Made by a program: the position numbers and the translations under genes. From positions 62,001 through 126,000 of the forward strand of contig NC_022111.1 in the NCBI RefSeq assembly GCF_000163055.2: a stretch of DNA of 64,000 bases, given 5' to 3'. Within the stretch, counting starts at the first letter, position 1. Each line of letters begins with the position of its first letter. A model generated the notes under the pieces. It was given only the letters and a program-made list of their open reading frames with translations, was not told the DNA's origin and did not search any database. The DNA is from Prevotella sp. oral taxon 299 str. F0039. GTDB lineage: Bacteria > Bacteroidota > Bacteroidia > Bacteroidales > Bacteroidaceae. Positions 17,336 to 26,387 of this stretch are shown one piece after another.

Positions 17336-19281
17336 TGTAATGCAGAGTATGTTTGTGAATAACGTAACATTTGTTGAGTATAGCTTTCGTTGTATTCAAC
17401 TTTTACATCGATAATATTATTAGAATTATCAAATACTGGTGTTAATAATGGGTTGACAAAACCTTTATAAGGAGCAAGATTTAGTTTTTGGTATCTTTCT
17501 CTAATTTCCTTATGAAGTTGAGGCTCTATTTTTACGGCATATTCTTCCACTAATTCACGAGCAGCCTCAAAGTCTCCTTCACTCTTTATACGTTGAATTT
17601 CTGCAAGAAGAGTAGCAAATAGAATCCTAAGTTTGCCGTAATCATTAACAATCACAAAGCTCTTATTATTTTTCTTGATAATTTCTACAGCACCTTCAGA
17701 ATGTTTATGCACCCAACGAGCAATTAAAGCACGATTTCTCATGTGTGCTTCTTCAATATCGTTACCTTCGTTTATTCTTACAAGTTGTGTAAGAAGACCA
17801 TTCATTAAGTAGGTGTAATATTGTGATTTGTGAGCCTCTTTATTCGGAAGAAGACCCAATTCAACAAGTTTATCGTCTGCAATATAATACAAACCAAATA
17901 GGTCTGCACGAGCTTCCTCAATAACATTACCATACGATTTGAGCGCATTAGAATCTACACCAGGTAGCAATTGACCACTACCATGACCTAAACATTCGTG
18001 TAAATCAGTATGAAGATCATCGCATTTGTCGCCATATTGCTGTATGAGAGCCAAAGTTTCACTATCGGCAACAAACTCTTCATCAAATCCATTGCCGTGT
18101 GATGCCTTATTATAAGCATCGGTGATATTTCCTATAGTTACGCTCTTACTGCCATATTGTGCTCTAATCCAATCTGCATTAGGTAGGTTTATACCGATAG
18201 CAGTTGAGGGATATTCGTCTCCACCCAGCATTGCTGCACAAATAACATTGGCAGTTACTCCCTTTACGGTTTTCTTTTTGAATTGAGAATTTACAGGAGA
18301 ATGATCTTCAAACCATTGAGCATTGTCGCTAATAAGACGGGTGCGCTTGGTAGCTTCTATATCTTTATATTCTACTAAGCCTTCCCATGATGCTTTAAGA
18401 CCTAATGGATCGCTATACACTTCGATAAAGCCATTGATGAAATCAACCATTCCTTCTTGCTCTTTAAGCCATTCAATAGAATATTGATCGAATAGTTCTA
18501 AGTCACCAGTCTTATAATATTCAATTAGAAGATCTATCACCTTTCGTTGCTGTTCGTTTTCTGCAACACTGCGAGCTTTATCTAACCAATAGGTAATATG
18601 TTCGATAGCACATCCATATAAACCACCTTCTTTCCAAACCAATTCAGTTAATTGCCCATCAACTTTTACCAACTTACTATTTAATCCGTATGAAGGAGCC
18701 TGAGAATGAGCAGGATTATTGAGCGAAGCATAGTATTGTTCAACTTCTTGTTGAGTTACATTTTCGTAATAGTTTACTGCCGATTCTTTGACAATGTCAA
18801 TACCATCGGTTTTGTTCACTTTTTTGGCATGGAGTGAAGGATTAAAGATGACGGGGCAAATCGTATCTAATAACTCGCTGACAGAACTGCTGTTGTCGAG
18901 AGGTAGATGCGCTTTATCTATCTCATTAACAGCTTCTCTAAAAAACTCCTCACTAAATTGAGGGATAAACTTTTCGCCTCCATAGTGATGGTGAATTCCA
19001 TTTGCAAACCAAACTTGTTTTAGATAGGTTGTAAGAGCTTTGAAATCATTACATTCTTTGTTTCCTTTATAGTGTAAATATACAGCTTCCAACGTTTTTC
19101 TTATGCGCAGATTGTATTTTCCGAATTGGTCGGTTGTGATGTCTCTACCCCATAATGTGGCTTGAGATAGATAATAAATCAACGCTTTTTGTTGAGCGTT
19201 TAGACTATTAAAGCCGTGAAGCTGATATCTAAGTATTTGAATATCAGCAAAACGTTCGTCTATATAATTGAATTTATCCAT
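17332..19281 (-). CDS. Dipeptidyl-peptidase III (M49 zinc peptidase)
   Basis: 649 aa. The diagnostic M49 zinc motif HECLGH is at 428-433 (standard HEXXGH form) and the third ligand lies in VIEEARADLFG near 455. Other conserved stretches are IQILRYQL, DITTDQFGKYNLRIR and INLPNADWIRAQYGSKSVTIGNI. It removes dipeptides from the N-termini of short peptides. No signal peptide is visible in this start (MDKFNYIDER), so it should be cytoplasmic; some Bacteroides homologues have an N-terminal extension. It heads a two-gene unit with the AlkD-like protein. Bacteroidales copies of this family are sometimes mislabelled dihydrofolate reductase. Confidence 0.92.
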   Translation of the reverse strand: MDKFNYIDERFADIQILRYQLHGFNSLNAQQKALIYYLSQATLWGRDITTDQFGKYNLRIRKTLEAVYLHYKGNKECNDFKALTTYLKQVWFANGIHHHYGGEKFIPQFSEEFFREAVNEIDKAHLPLDNSSSVSELLDTICPVIFNPSLHAKKVNKTDGIDIVKESAVNYYENVTQQEVEQYYASLNNPAHSQAPSYGLNSKLVKVDGQLTELVWKEGGLYGCAIEHITYWLDKARSVAENEQQRKVIDLLIEYYKTGDLELFDQYSIEWLKEQEGMVDFINGFIEVYSDPLGLKASWEGLVEYKDIEATKRTRLISDNAQWFEDHSPVNSQFKKKTVKGVTANVICAAMLGGDEYPSTAIGINLPNADWIRAQYGSKSVTIGNITDAYNKASHGNGFDEEFVADSETLALIQQYGDKCDDLHTDLHECLGHGSGQLLPGVDSNALKSYGNVIEEARADLFGLYYIADDKLVELGLLPNKEAHKSQYYTYLMNGLLTQLVRINEGNDIEEAHMRNRALIARWVHKHSEGAVEIIKKNNKSFVIVNDYGKLRILFATLLAEIQRIKSEGDFEAARELVEEYAVKIEPQLHKEIRERYQKLNLAPYKGFVNPLLTPVFDNSNNIIDVKVEYNESYTQQMLRYSQTYSALQ

Positions 19282-19387
19282 ATTGTATTTATTCTTAAAT
19301 TATTGATATCGCACAAATTGAAAACTAGTCTTCGCATTGCTTTGATATTATTATTAAAAGGTATTTATATGCCCTTTTATCTATATT

Positions 19388-19825
19388 CTATTCTTTTTGA
19401 TTTGCTTGATTTTGCATTTTAAATTGTTTGGGTGATATTCCCATAAGTGTTTTAAAGCTTTTAAAAAATGATTGACGATTTGAAAAACCAACTTGTATCC
19501 ACACATCCTCTATTGAAAGATGAGCGAAATTTGAATCCATCAGTAGTTTTTTTGCCTCTAAAACACGATATTTGTTTACATAACCATTGTAGTTGGTGTT
19601 CCAAATGACATTGAAAGTGGCTGAAATATAACGGGTGTTGGTGTTAAGTTCTTTTGATAATTTATTGATGTTATAGCATCTATCACGATATTTTTTCTTT
19701 TTAACAATCAACTTAATAATATTATTTTTCAAACCATTGAGCGTTTCAAAATTAATTCTCTTACAATAATTTGGTATTTCAGAGTTGTATATCTTGTTTG
19801 TATTGAATTGCACCTTATTTGACAT
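19388..19825 (-). CDS. Small AraC-type transcriptional regulator (DNA-binding domain only)
   Basis: 145 aa. The C-terminal 100 residues form the double helix-turn-helix of AraC proteins: NINKLSKELNTNTRYISATFN, YRVLEAKKLLMDS, and the second HTH SIEDVWIQVGFSNRQSFFKSFKTLMGISPKQFK. The first 40 residues are too short for a sensing or receiver domain, so it has no obvious ligand pocket. Lys/Asn-rich composition is high even for this genome. It stands alone, with a -7 element upstream and DPP III downstream. Its target genes are unknown. Confidence 0.85.
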   Translation of the reverse strand: MSNKVQFNTNKIYNSEIPNYCKRINFETLNGLKNNIIKLIVKKKKYRDRCYNINKLSKELNTNTRYISATFNVIWNTNYNGYVNKYRVLEAKKLLMDSNFAHLSIEDVWIQVGFSNRQSFFKSFKTLMGISPKQFKMQNQANQKE

Positions 19826-19911
19826 TGAGTATACAGTGATAAATTGTTATCATTTTAATAAATGATAATTCTATTTCTTTTTACCATTAATATATCCATT
19901 TCCTGTAGATG

Positions 19912-19919
19912 CAAAAATA
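19912..19919 (-). promoter_or_regulatory. -7 promoter element TATTTTTG for the AraC-type gene
   Basis: Exact TAnnTTTG match; predicted leader of about 80 nt before the ATG at 19825. Confidence 0.4.
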
Positions 19920-20138
19920 GCTCTTATTTTTCATATTTTCAACTTTTCATATCTAAATATTGCTCTAAAAGATATGTTTTTTGCTTTTCTAGAGACCTTT
20001 TTATCGTAATAAAATAAGAAAATGAAACATCCTGTTCTTTGTTGGTAATATATTGATTATTAGTATTTTACTTGTTGATTTGTGTCATTGTGTGATATGT
20101 TTTACGCTATTTTATTATGGTATTCTATCTTTTTTTAC

Positions 20139-20146
20139 TACCTTTG
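20139..20146 (+). promoter_or_regulatory. -7 promoter element TACCTTTG upstream of a long leader
   Basis: Same core (TACCTTTGCA) as the tRNA promoters in this window. The predicted start near 20151 is about 265 nt ahead of the first likely coding start at 20417. Confidence 0.5.
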
Positions 20147-20150
20147 CATC

Positions 20151-20340
20151 GTCGAAGGGCAGATTTCGAACTTTATTCCATTTGATATAAGTCCGTATTT
20201 GCTGAGTAGTAACGGAATTAGTGCAGTGCTTTAATTCATTATATTAGAGCTCTGTGGCGAACAAGAGTTATGTAAGGACAATTCTTTTGTATAAGAAACG
20301 CTTTCTTTTTGTATTTGAAAACGTTTCAGTGTTTGATTTT
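20151..20340 (+). ncRNA. Candidate small RNA or long structured 5' leader
   Basis: About 190 nt from the predicted start to an imperfect hairpin (AAACGCTTTC ... GAAAACGTTT, around 20296-20326) followed by T-rich sequence. An internal perfect hairpin TCCGT/ACGGA lies near 20190-20215. No credible ORF is present. It could be a stable RNA with its own terminator or the regulatory leader of the downstream transglycosylase-like gene. I could not match it to 6S RNA, tmRNA or a known riboswitch. Confidence 0.25.
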
Positions 20341-20416
20341 CAACGCTCTTACATCACTCATCTTTATCATAAAAGTTGCTTTTTTAGTTTGTTCCGGTTC
20401 CATAAATAATGTAGTA

Positions 20417-20866
20417 ATGAATAATTATTTTAAACGTGTAATTTTAATTTTTGGATTAATTGTAGCGACAAATGTGTTGGTTTTTGGTGCAAAGAAGAAC
20501 GAGAACAACATAAAAAAAGAGTTTAATTGGGAACCTATTATCGAGGCAATTATACATGTTGAGAGTAAAGGAGACCCCAATGCGAAGAGTGGAAACTCTG
20601 TAGGTGTATTGCAAATAACACCAATTTTAGTTGCAGAATGCAACAATATCATGAAGATGCGTAATAATAGTAAACGCTACTCGTTGAAAGATCGCTTTAG
20701 TATTGCTAAATCAAAAGAAATGTTTTTAACTATTCAATCTTTTCATAACCCCATGAATAACGTTGAAAGAGCGATTCGTTCGTGGAATGGTGGAATGAAA
20801 TATAGGATGAAAAGAACACAGAAATATTTTGAAAAAGTGATGAGAGCATTAAATAAGAAGCAATAA
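20417..20866 (+). CDS. Small lytic-transglycosylase-like (SLT-fold) exported protein
   Basis: 149 aa. Starting at ATG 20417 yields a signal peptide or anchor (MNNYFKRVILIFGLIVATNVLVFGA). The domain then shows WEPIIEAIIHVESKGDPNAKSG, where Glu49 aligns with the catalytic Glu of SLT-type transglycosylases, then SVGVLQITPI (the GxxQI-like motif) and a late AIRSWNGG motif. It should cleave peptidoglycan glycan strands in the periplasm. It is much shorter than Slt70 or MltC, a catalytic core only. The in-frame upstream ATG at 20309 would add 36 residues with a second hydrophobic run and is less likely. Confidence 0.75.
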   Translation: MNNYFKRVILIFGLIVATNVLVFGAKKNENNIKKEFNWEPIIEAIIHVESKGDPNAKSGNSVGVLQITPILVAECNNIMKMRNNSKRYSLKDRFSIAKSKEMFLTIQSFHNPMNNVERAIRSWNGGMKYRMKRTQKYFEKVMRALNKKQ

Positions 20867-21050
20867 AAATAATTATAAAATAAGTTTTGTGAAAGTTTAA
20901 TAATGAAGTTATACAGGTTCGTAAGAATGAGTCTAGCTTATTATTAAACTTTTTATGTTTCTTAGTTCTCTAGTTTATTGTGTAAAATTTAGTTGGGAGA
21001 ATATAGATGTCCTTTCTCTCTATATATACAAAACGTTATGTTTTCAGTCA

Positions 21051-21204
21051 AAAAGTATTGTTTTTACGGTGTAAAAGCAATGCTTTTTGAGTGTAATAAC
21101 ATAGCTCTTGTTATATAAAAGTATAGCTTTTGGAAGGTGTAATATGGTATCATTAGTACTAAAAGACGCTTTTCAAGAAATAGTCGAAATAGAGCTTTTT
21201 GTGT
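21051..21204 (+). repeat. 22-nt-period repeat array B (7 units, the longest in the window)
   Basis: Units begin at 21051, 21073, 21095, 21117, 21139, 21161 and 21183, exactly 22 nt apart. Cores range from near-consensus (AAAAGCAATGCTTTTT) to strongly diverged (unit 5). It occupies the gap between the transglycosylase-like gene and the nifJ terminator; the 22-nt step does not preserve a reading frame. Confidence 0.85.
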
Positions 21205-21240
21205 AAAAACGTTTATTTTATAAGTAAATCAGGGTTCGTA

Positions 21241-21283
21241 AACAATAAAAAGGGTGTGCATATTGCACACCCTTTTTATTGTT
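21241..21283. terminator. 20-bp perfect bidirectional terminator for nifJ
   Basis: 21241-21260 pairs perfectly with 21264-21283 around a 3-nt loop, with A- and T-rich outer arms. It lies 30 nt beyond the nifJ stop. Confidence 0.85.
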
Positions 21284-21313
21284 ATGAAGTTCTGAAATGA
21301 ATCAGAGTGATTC

Positions 21314-24300
21314 TTAAGCTTCAGCTTCTTGTTCTTTGCTCCAATCTTCTTGAGTCTTGCGAATATAGCTCTTATAACGCAACTTAGCCATTTCTTCAGC
21401 AGCATTAAACAACTCTTGTGCTTCGTTTGGATAAGCCTTCTTCACTGATAGGTAACGAACTTCACCTAATAGGAAGTCTTGGAACTTGCTCCAATCTGGT
21501 GCTTTAGAGTCGAGAGAGAATGGGTTCTTACCTTCTTCTGCCAATAATGGGTTGTATCTCCATAAGTGCCAGTAACCACATTCAACAGCTCTTCCTTCCT
21601 CAGCTTGGCTCTTACCCATTCCACCTTTAGCTTTAAGACCGTGTGCAATACATGGAGCATAAGCGATAATGAGTGAAGGTCCTGGATAAGCTTCAGCTTC
21701 TCTAATAGCTTTAAGGGTTTGGTTTTGGTCTGCACCCATAGCAATTTGAGCTACATATACATAACCGTATGTTGTTGCCATCAAGCCTAAGTCTTTCTTT
21801 CTGATGCGTTTTCCTTGTGCAGCAAATTGTGCAAGAGCACCAAGAGGAGTAGATTTAGAGCTTTGTCCACCAGTATTAGAATATACTTCGGTGTCAAGTA
21901 CAAGAATATTAACATCTTCTCCAGAAGCGATAACGTGGTCTAGACCGCCGTAACCGATGTCATAAGAAGCACCGTCACCACCAATAATCCATTGAGAACG
22001 TTTCACTAAGAAGTGATCTAAAGTCTTCAACTCTTCACATGTTGGGCAACCTTTTTCTGCACCAGCGTGAATTAGAGGCTTAAGTTTAGCTGTTGCTGCC
22101 TTAGAAGCATCTGCATTGTCTTTAGAATCAAGCCATTCTTGTGCTGCTTCTTTCATTTCTTGTGGTGTAGTATCTTCGCTAATCAATTGTTCAAGCAACA
22201 TAGCAATGCGCTCTCTCATCTTCTTATTAGCAAGATTCATACCCATACCGAATTCGCAGAAGTCCTCAAATAGAGAGTTAGCGAATGCAGGTCCTTGTCC
22301 ATCCTCATTTGTTGTATAAGGAGTTGAAGGGATAGATGCAGAGTAAATAGATGAACAACCAGTTGCGTTAGCAATCATTTCACGGTCTCCGTAGAGCTGA
22401 GAAATAAGTTTAACGTATGGAGTTTCACCACAACCAGAACATGCTCCAGAGAATTCGAACAATGTTTTAGCGAACTGAGAGTTCTTCACATTGCTTTGAA
22501 TGTCAATAAGATTTTGTTTTGATTTAACTTCCTTAATAAGGTAGTTCCAGTTCTCGATTTGCTTTTCATCACGTGTGAATGGAACCATATCGAGTGCCTT
22601 ACCATTCTTATTACCTGGACAAACGTCAGCACAGTTACCACAACCTACACAGTCTAGTACGCTAACTTGGATACGGAAGTGCATTCCTGCCATAGTCTTA
22701 GGTACCTTCATGTCTAGAGTCGTATCATTGAATTGAGCGTGTTCTGCTTCATCTAGAACGAATGGACGAATACATGCGTGAGGACAAACGTATGCACACT
22801 TGTTACATTGAATACAGTTATCAGCAGTCCATTCTGGGTTAAATGCTTCAACACCACGCTTTTCGAATGCAGCAGTACCATTCTTTAAGGTACCATCAAC
22901 CATTCCGTGCTTAATGAAGTCAGAAACTTTAAGGCGTTCTCCATCTTGTGAGTTGATAGGACGAACGATTTCTTTGATGAATGCAGGTGCATCATCTTCT
23001 GCAGAAGGATTATCTTCAAGAGTTGCCCATGATGGATCTATTTCTAAAGTATGATATTCATTACCACGATCTACAGCTGCATAGTTCTTTTCAACAACGT
23101 CTTGTCCCTTCTTTCCGTATGACTTTTCAATGAACTTCTTCATTTGTTCAACAGCCAAGTCAATAGGAATAACCTTTGTTATTCTGAAGAATGCACTTTG
23201 AAGAATAGTGTTTGTGCGGTTTCCTAGACCAATTTCTTGCGCTATCTTTGTTGCATTCATGTAGTAAACAGTGATGTTGTTTTGTGCAAAGTAGCGTTTG
23301 ATTCTGTTAGGAATGAAGTCTATTAGCTCTTGACCTTCAAAGATTGTGTTAAGAAGGAATAGGCCATTCTTTTGCAAACCACGAATAACATCGTACATAT
23401 TCAAGTATGCTTGAACATGACATGCAACGAAGTTAGGAGTTTTTACTTGGTAAGTTGAATGGATAGGAGAGTCTCCAAAACGCAAATGTGAGCAGGTGAA
23501 ACCTCCTGATTTCTTTGAGTCATAAGAGAAATAAGCTTGACAATACTTATTAGTATTATCACCAATGATCTTAACAGAGTTCTTATTAGCACCTACAGTA
23601 CCATCTGCTCCAAGTCCATAGAATTTCGCTTCGAACACACCTTCGCCACCTAAAGGAAGTTCTTCCACTTCAGGAAGAGATGTAAATGTAACGTCATCAA
23701 CGATACCTACAGTGAAATGGTCTTTTGGTTCGTTAAGTTCTAGGTTGTCATAAACTGAAATAATGTGAGAAGGAGTGATGTCTGCAGATCCAAGACCATA
23801 GCGTCCACCAACGATAAGAGGTTTATTCTCTTGCTCATAGAATGCACTTTTAACGTCAAGATACAATGGTTCGCCTTCTGCTCCAGGTTCTTTCGTACGG
23901 TCAAGAACAGCGATTCTCTTCACGGTTTCAGGTACAGTAGCAAGTAAGTGCTTAACAGAGAATGGGCGATACAAATGAACTGCGATCATACCCACTTTCT
24001 TTCCTTGTTTAACAAGGTAGTCGATTGCTTCACGAGCAGCTTCTGTTGCAGAACCCATTAATATAATAATGTTTTCAGCATCCTTTGCTCCATAGTAAGA
24101 GAATAGGTGATATTCACGACCAGTTATTTCTGAAATCTTACCTAAGTAATCTTCAACTACTTCAGGAATATTTTCATAATATTGGTTACAAGCCTCTCTA
24201 TGGGTGAAGAAAGTTTCTGGGTTTTCAGCAGTACCTCTTGTTGAAGGACGTTCAGGAGTTAAGGCACGGTCACGGAATCTCTTAATATCTGCAGGGTCAA

Positions 24301-24889
24301 CAAGCTTTGCTATTTCCTCTTGATCCATCACCTCTACCTTTTGATATTCGTGAGATGTACGGAAACCATCAAAGAAGTTAACGAAAGGAATACTTGTTTT
24401 AAGTGTTGCTAAGTGAGGAACAGCAGTAAGGTCCATAACCTCTTGTACTGAACCAGAGCAGAACATAGCGAATCCTGTTTGTCTACATGCCATAACGTCA
24501 GAGTGGTCTCCGAAGATACTTAGGGCATGTGTTGCGATTGCACGTGCTGAAACGTCGAATACACAGGGGAGCATTTCTCCTGCGATTTTATACATATTAG
24601 GGATCATCAACAACAAACCTTGCGATGCTGTGAATGTTGTTGTTAAAGCACCAGCTTGTAAAGAACCGTGCATTGCACCAGCGGCTCCACCTTCAGATTG
24701 CATTTCTTGAACAGCAACTGTTTGTCCAAAAAGGTTCTTGCGACCTTTTGCGGCCCATTCATCAACATGAGCTGCCATTGGAGAAGATGGTGTGATAGGA
24801 TAGATAGCGGCAACTTCTGAGAACATGTATGATACATGTGCTGCTGCTTCATTACCATCACAAGTGATAAACTTTTTTTCTTTTGCCAT
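21314..24889 (-). CDS. nifJ: Pyruvate:ferredoxin (flavodoxin) oxidoreductase
   Basis: 1191 aa, single-chain enzyme of usual length. It oxidises pyruvate with CoA to acetyl-CoA and CO2 and reduces ferredoxin, the main pyruvate outlet of anaerobes. Visible parts in order: TPP-binding domain I (FITCDGNEAAAHVSYMFSE, YPITPSSPMA), the domain with GLGADGTVGANKNSVKIIG, two 4Fe-4S motifs (CIQCNKCAYVCPHAC and CVGCGNCADVCPGNKNG), and the pyrimidine/TPP domain with ACSGCGETPYVKL, GDGASYDIGYGGLDH and TEVYSNTGGQSSKSTPLG. Transcribed after the AAA ATPase gene with only 36 nt between them, though a functional link is not evident. Confidence 0.97.
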   Translation of the reverse strand: MAKEKKFITCDGNEAAAHVSYMFSEVAAIYPITPSSPMAAHVDEWAAKGRKNLFGQTVAVQEMQSEGGAAGAMHGSLQAGALTTTFTASQGLLLMIPNMYKIAGEMLPCVFDVSARAIATHALSIFGDHSDVMACRQTGFAMFCSGSVQEVMDLTAVPHLATLKTSIPFVNFFDGFRTSHEYQKVEVMDQEEIAKLVDPADIKRFRDRALTPERPSTRGTAENPETFFTHREACNQYYENIPEVVEDYLGKISEITGREYHLFSYYGAKDAENIIILMGSATEAAREAIDYLVKQGKKVGMIAVHLYRPFSVKHLLATVPETVKRIAVLDRTKEPGAEGEPLYLDVKSAFYEQENKPLIVGGRYGLGSADITPSHIISVYDNLELNEPKDHFTVGIVDDVTFTSLPEVEELPLGGEGVFEAKFYGLGADGTVGANKNSVKIIGDNTNKYCQAYFSYDSKKSGGFTCSHLRFGDSPIHSTYQVKTPNFVACHVQAYLNMYDVIRGLQKNGLFLLNTIFEGQELIDFIPNRIKRYFAQNNITVYYMNATKIAQEIGLGNRTNTILQSAFFRITKVIPIDLAVEQMKKFIEKSYGKKGQDVVEKNYAAVDRGNEYHTLEIDPSWATLEDNPSAEDDAPAFIKEIVRPINSQDGERLKVSDFIKHGMVDGTLKNGTAAFEKRGVEAFNPEWTADNCIQCNKCAYVCPHACIRPFVLDEAEHAQFNDTTLDMKVPKTMAGMHFRIQVSVLDCVGCGNCADVCPGNKNGKALDMVPFTRDEKQIENWNYLIKEVKSKQNLIDIQSNVKNSQFAKTLFEFSGACSGCGETPYVKLISQLYGDREMIANATGCSSIYSASIPSTPYTTNEDGQGPAFANSLFEDFCEFGMGMNLANKKMRERIAMLLEQLISEDTTPQEMKEAAQEWLDSKDNADASKAATAKLKPLIHAGAEKGCPTCEELKTLDHFLVKRSQWIIGGDGASYDIGYGGLDHVIASGEDVNILVLDTEVYSNTGGQSSKSTPLGALAQFAAQGKRIRKKDLGLMATTYGYVYVAQIAMGADQNQTLKAIREAEAYPGPSLIIAYAPCIAHGLKAKGGMGKSQAEEGRAVECGYWHLWRYNPLLAEEGKNPFSLDSKAPDWSKFQDFLLGEVRYLSVKKAYPNEAQELFNAAEEMAKLRYKSYIRKTQEDWSKEQEAEA

Positions 24890-24925
24890 TTTCTTATCGA
24901 TAAAATATTAATTAATGTTTTGTAT

Positions 24926-26113
24926 TTAATATAAAAAGCCAAACAACCAAAGAGGTATTTGGTTACCTTTTCCATCTTTTGAGTTATATTGAGCATAGAT
25001 AGTATCGGCATTATGTCTTATTTTGGCCTCACTTAATGCGTCGCATATCCTGAATTTTGTATTCCCATCAACAAGGTAATAATGCTCTTTATTGCCTTGA
25101 TTCACCATGTGATCTTTCCATAAGGCGTTCACAAAGAATGTTTCCATAACAGATGATTGCTCAACTTGTATAGGATAAATGGAATAGATTAGATTGGTGT
25201 TTTGCATCATAATCTTTGAGGGCTTCTTGGGAAATGAAGCCCCAAAGGGATACATCATATTTATAAGTCGTGCATCTTCGAGATACTTAATATAGTTCAT
25301 CACCGTTGCACGGCTAGTTTTTATTCCTTCTGCTAGGTTACTAATATTGGGTGCTTTGTGATTATCTACAGCCAATTCGTAGAATAATTTTTTAATTTTT
25401 GCGAGATATTTCAGTTCTATCTGTTTAATTAAGAGAATGTCTACCTCTGTCATCATGTTCATAGTCTTCAATAAATTCTCTGAGAAATTGCGATTCTCTA
25501 AGAAGAAAGGATAGAAGCCATGATGTAGATAGTCTTGAAAAAAGTCTAATGGATTTAACTTTTGTGTTATTTCTTTTGTTATTTCTTCGCTTTTTTCTAG
25601 AATATCTGTAAGAGAATAGTACTTAAACTGATTCTTTGTTTGTAGATTAAGATATTCTCTAAAGGAGAAACCTCGAAGGTCATAGCTCTTCACTATGCCA
25701 TTAAGTTCTGGGTTTTCCTCTTTTAATCTCATTACACTTGAGCCTGTGAATACAATTTTTAGTTGTGGAAAGAGGTCATAGCAAGCTCTTATTTCACGGC
25801 TCCAATTAGGATGTTTAAAAACCTGATCAATTAATAAAACCTTACCTCCTTGATTGATAAAGTAGCTTGCAAACTCTGCTATACTATGTCCTTGGAAGTA
25901 TAGGTTGTTCATGTTTACATATAAGCATTGCTTATCTGTAGTCTCAAAGTGTTCTTTTGCATATTGTAATAGGAAAGTTGTTTTACCAACCCCACGTGTA
26001 CCTTTGATCCCAATCAATCGGTCATCCCAATTGATCTGATCCATTAACACTCTTCTTACGGGTGCTTCGAGGTGCTCAACCAAATAAGTATGGGTGCGAA
26101 AAAATGCTTCCAT
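24926..26113 (-). CDS. AAA-family ATPase with winged-helix/DUF4143-like C-terminus, Walker B variant
   Basis: 395 aa. Walker A GTRGVGKTT is near residue 39. The usual Walker B of this family reads LDEVHKYPNWS; here it is LIDQVFKHPNWSREIR, so the catalytic Glu appears to be Gln. Sensor-like FTGSSVMRL follows, then a winged helix (ISNLAEGIKTSRATVMNYIKYLEDARLI) and a nuclease-like DUF4143 remnant (FFVNALW ... YYLVDGNTKFRICDAL). Such proteins are common and poorly understood in Bacteroidota; roles in toxin-antitoxin-like or DNA-related functions have been suggested but not shown. It has its own promoter and precedes nifJ. Confidence 0.78.
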   Translation of the reverse strand: MEAFFRTHTYLVEHLEAPVRRVLMDQINWDDRLIGIKGTRGVGKTTFLLQYAKEHFETTDKQCLYVNMNNLYFQGHSIAEFASYFINQGGKVLLIDQVFKHPNWSREIRACYDLFPQLKIVFTGSSVMRLKEENPELNGIVKSYDLRGFSFREYLNLQTKNQFKYYSLTDILEKSEEITKEITQKLNPLDFFQDYLHHGFYPFFLENRNFSENLLKTMNMMTEVDILLIKQIELKYLAKIKKLFYELAVDNHKAPNISNLAEGIKTSRATVMNYIKYLEDARLINMMYPFGASFPKKPSKIMMQNTNLIYSIYPIQVEQSSVMETFFVNALWKDHMVNQGNKEHYYLVDGNTKFRICDALSEAKIRHNADTIYAQYNSKDGKGNQIPLWLFGFLY

Positions 26114-26142
26114 TTATCTTGTTCCTAATTAAAATATCTCTG

Positions 26143-26150
26143 CAAAGATA
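26143..26150 (-). promoter_or_regulatory. -7 promoter element TATCTTTG for the AAA ATPase (and perhaps nifJ)
   Basis: Exact TAnnTTTG match, about 25 nt leader to the ATG at 26113. Confidence 0.5.
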
Positions 26151-26281
26151 ATATTTATTTCTAAATTTGCAAACTACACATTACAAAATAATTGGTGTTT
26201 TGTGATTATTTTTCTTTTTATTAAATACAAATCTTCGTTTTTATTCTCTTCTCGAAAGATGTTTTTCAGTGTTTTTTATAT

Positions 26282-26289
26282 TATCTTTG
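26282..26289 (+). promoter_or_regulatory. -7 promoter element TATCTTTG for the ATP-grasp gene
   Basis: Exact TAnnTTTG match on the plus strand, divergent from the AAA ATPase promoter; predicted leader of about 94 nt. Confidence 0.45.
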
Positions 26290-26387
26290 CAGTAGATAGA
26301 TGCGGATATTGCGGTTCGAAAAGATTGTAATATGCTGTAAACAAAATACTTATTCTCATAGAAAGATATATACTTACGATAATAAAA

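Noticed and set aside
20309..20416. Extended N-terminus of the transglycosylase-like protein
   Set aside because: The first 36 codons add a second hydrophobic run; the ATG at 20417 gives a standard signal peptide and length.
21051..21204. CRISPR array
   Set aside because: The units are adjacent 22-nt repeats with no unique spacers and no cas genes in the window; the core drifts far more than CRISPR repeats do.
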